Positions 63,875 to 64,000 of a stretch of DNA of 64,000 nucleotides are shown here, piece by piece. Position 1 is the first letter of the stretch. Each line of letters starts with the position of its first letter. Both the position numbers and the translations under genes were made by a program. The stretch spans positions 32,260,073-32,324,072 of the forward strand of contig OU744447.1 in the NCBI GenBank assembly GCA_916610825.1, written 5' to 3'. This DNA comes from Haliclystus octoradiatus (lineage: Eukaryota; Cnidaria; Staurozoa; Stauromedusae; Haliclystidae). Under the pieces are notes generated by a model. It was not told the DNA's origin. It ran no database searches and saw only the letters and a list, made by a program, of their open reading frames with translations.

Positions 63875-64000
63875 ACACTGTTCTCAAGTTGAGCAACTAC
63901 TGCTGTCGCTAAATATAATTACATGATGATAATCTCAAAATTGAGTGAAATATTTATTACTGTTATCGACTAATAGTCAATATGTTATTAGTCTGCCGAT

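Overview
The window is AT-rich, intron-rich animal DNA packed with transposable elements. Introns have GT/AG borders. The genes (an ADAMTS protease with MAM and PLAC domains, a UBE2D-type ubiquitin-conjugating enzyme) are metazoan. Penelope-like elements, Ty3/gypsy elements, a tRNA-derived SINE and many short inverted-repeat elements suggest a non-vertebrate animal, probably a marine invertebrate. I cannot place it to phylum from the sequence alone.

Layout. About 1-12,000 is repeat territory: two decayed gypsy elements in opposite orientations (1-3,155 minus; 3,156-6,310 plus, itself composite), LINE remnants (8,570-9,395 plus; 9,940-10,245 minus) and fold-back elements. A UBE2D-like gene lies on the plus strand at 12,059-23,289. 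All six coding exons could be joined in frame: 444 bp, 147 residues. Its introns hold a SINE, a Penelope endonuclease remnant flanked by inverted repeats, fold-back elements and a rearranged long-terminal-inverted-repeat element with a short telomere-like tract.

From 63,609 down to 24,960 the minus strand carries one large gene, convergent with UBE2D. I traced 26 exons whose phases join without a break: 4,022 bp, about 1,339 residues to the stop. The 5' end (signal peptide, most of the propeptide) lies beyond position 64,000. The product is an ADAMTS metalloprotease most like the procollagen N-proteinase group (ADAMTS2/3/14). Domain order is protease, disintegrin-like, central TSP1, cysteine-rich, spacer, six more TSP1 repeats, PLAC, plus two MAM domains. 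One MAM sits INSIDE the cysteine-rich domain. The other lies between the last TSP1 and PLAC. Both MAMs are three-exon cassettes bounded by phase-1 introns and have identical internal phases, which points to exon shuffling followed by copying of one cassette. I regard this as the most interesting find.

Its introns host a very young gypsy insertion (26,644-29,696: identical 205-bp LTRs, 5-bp target duplication). That element keeps one 827-codon gag-protease-integrase frame but has lost reverse transcriptase and RNase H. They also host a Penelope element with an intact RT/GIY-YIG frame (36,860-38,960), a CAGT microsatellite and many MITE copies, several within 35 bp of splice sites.

Coordinates of exons and LTRs were read base by base. 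Repeat boundaries are approximate.
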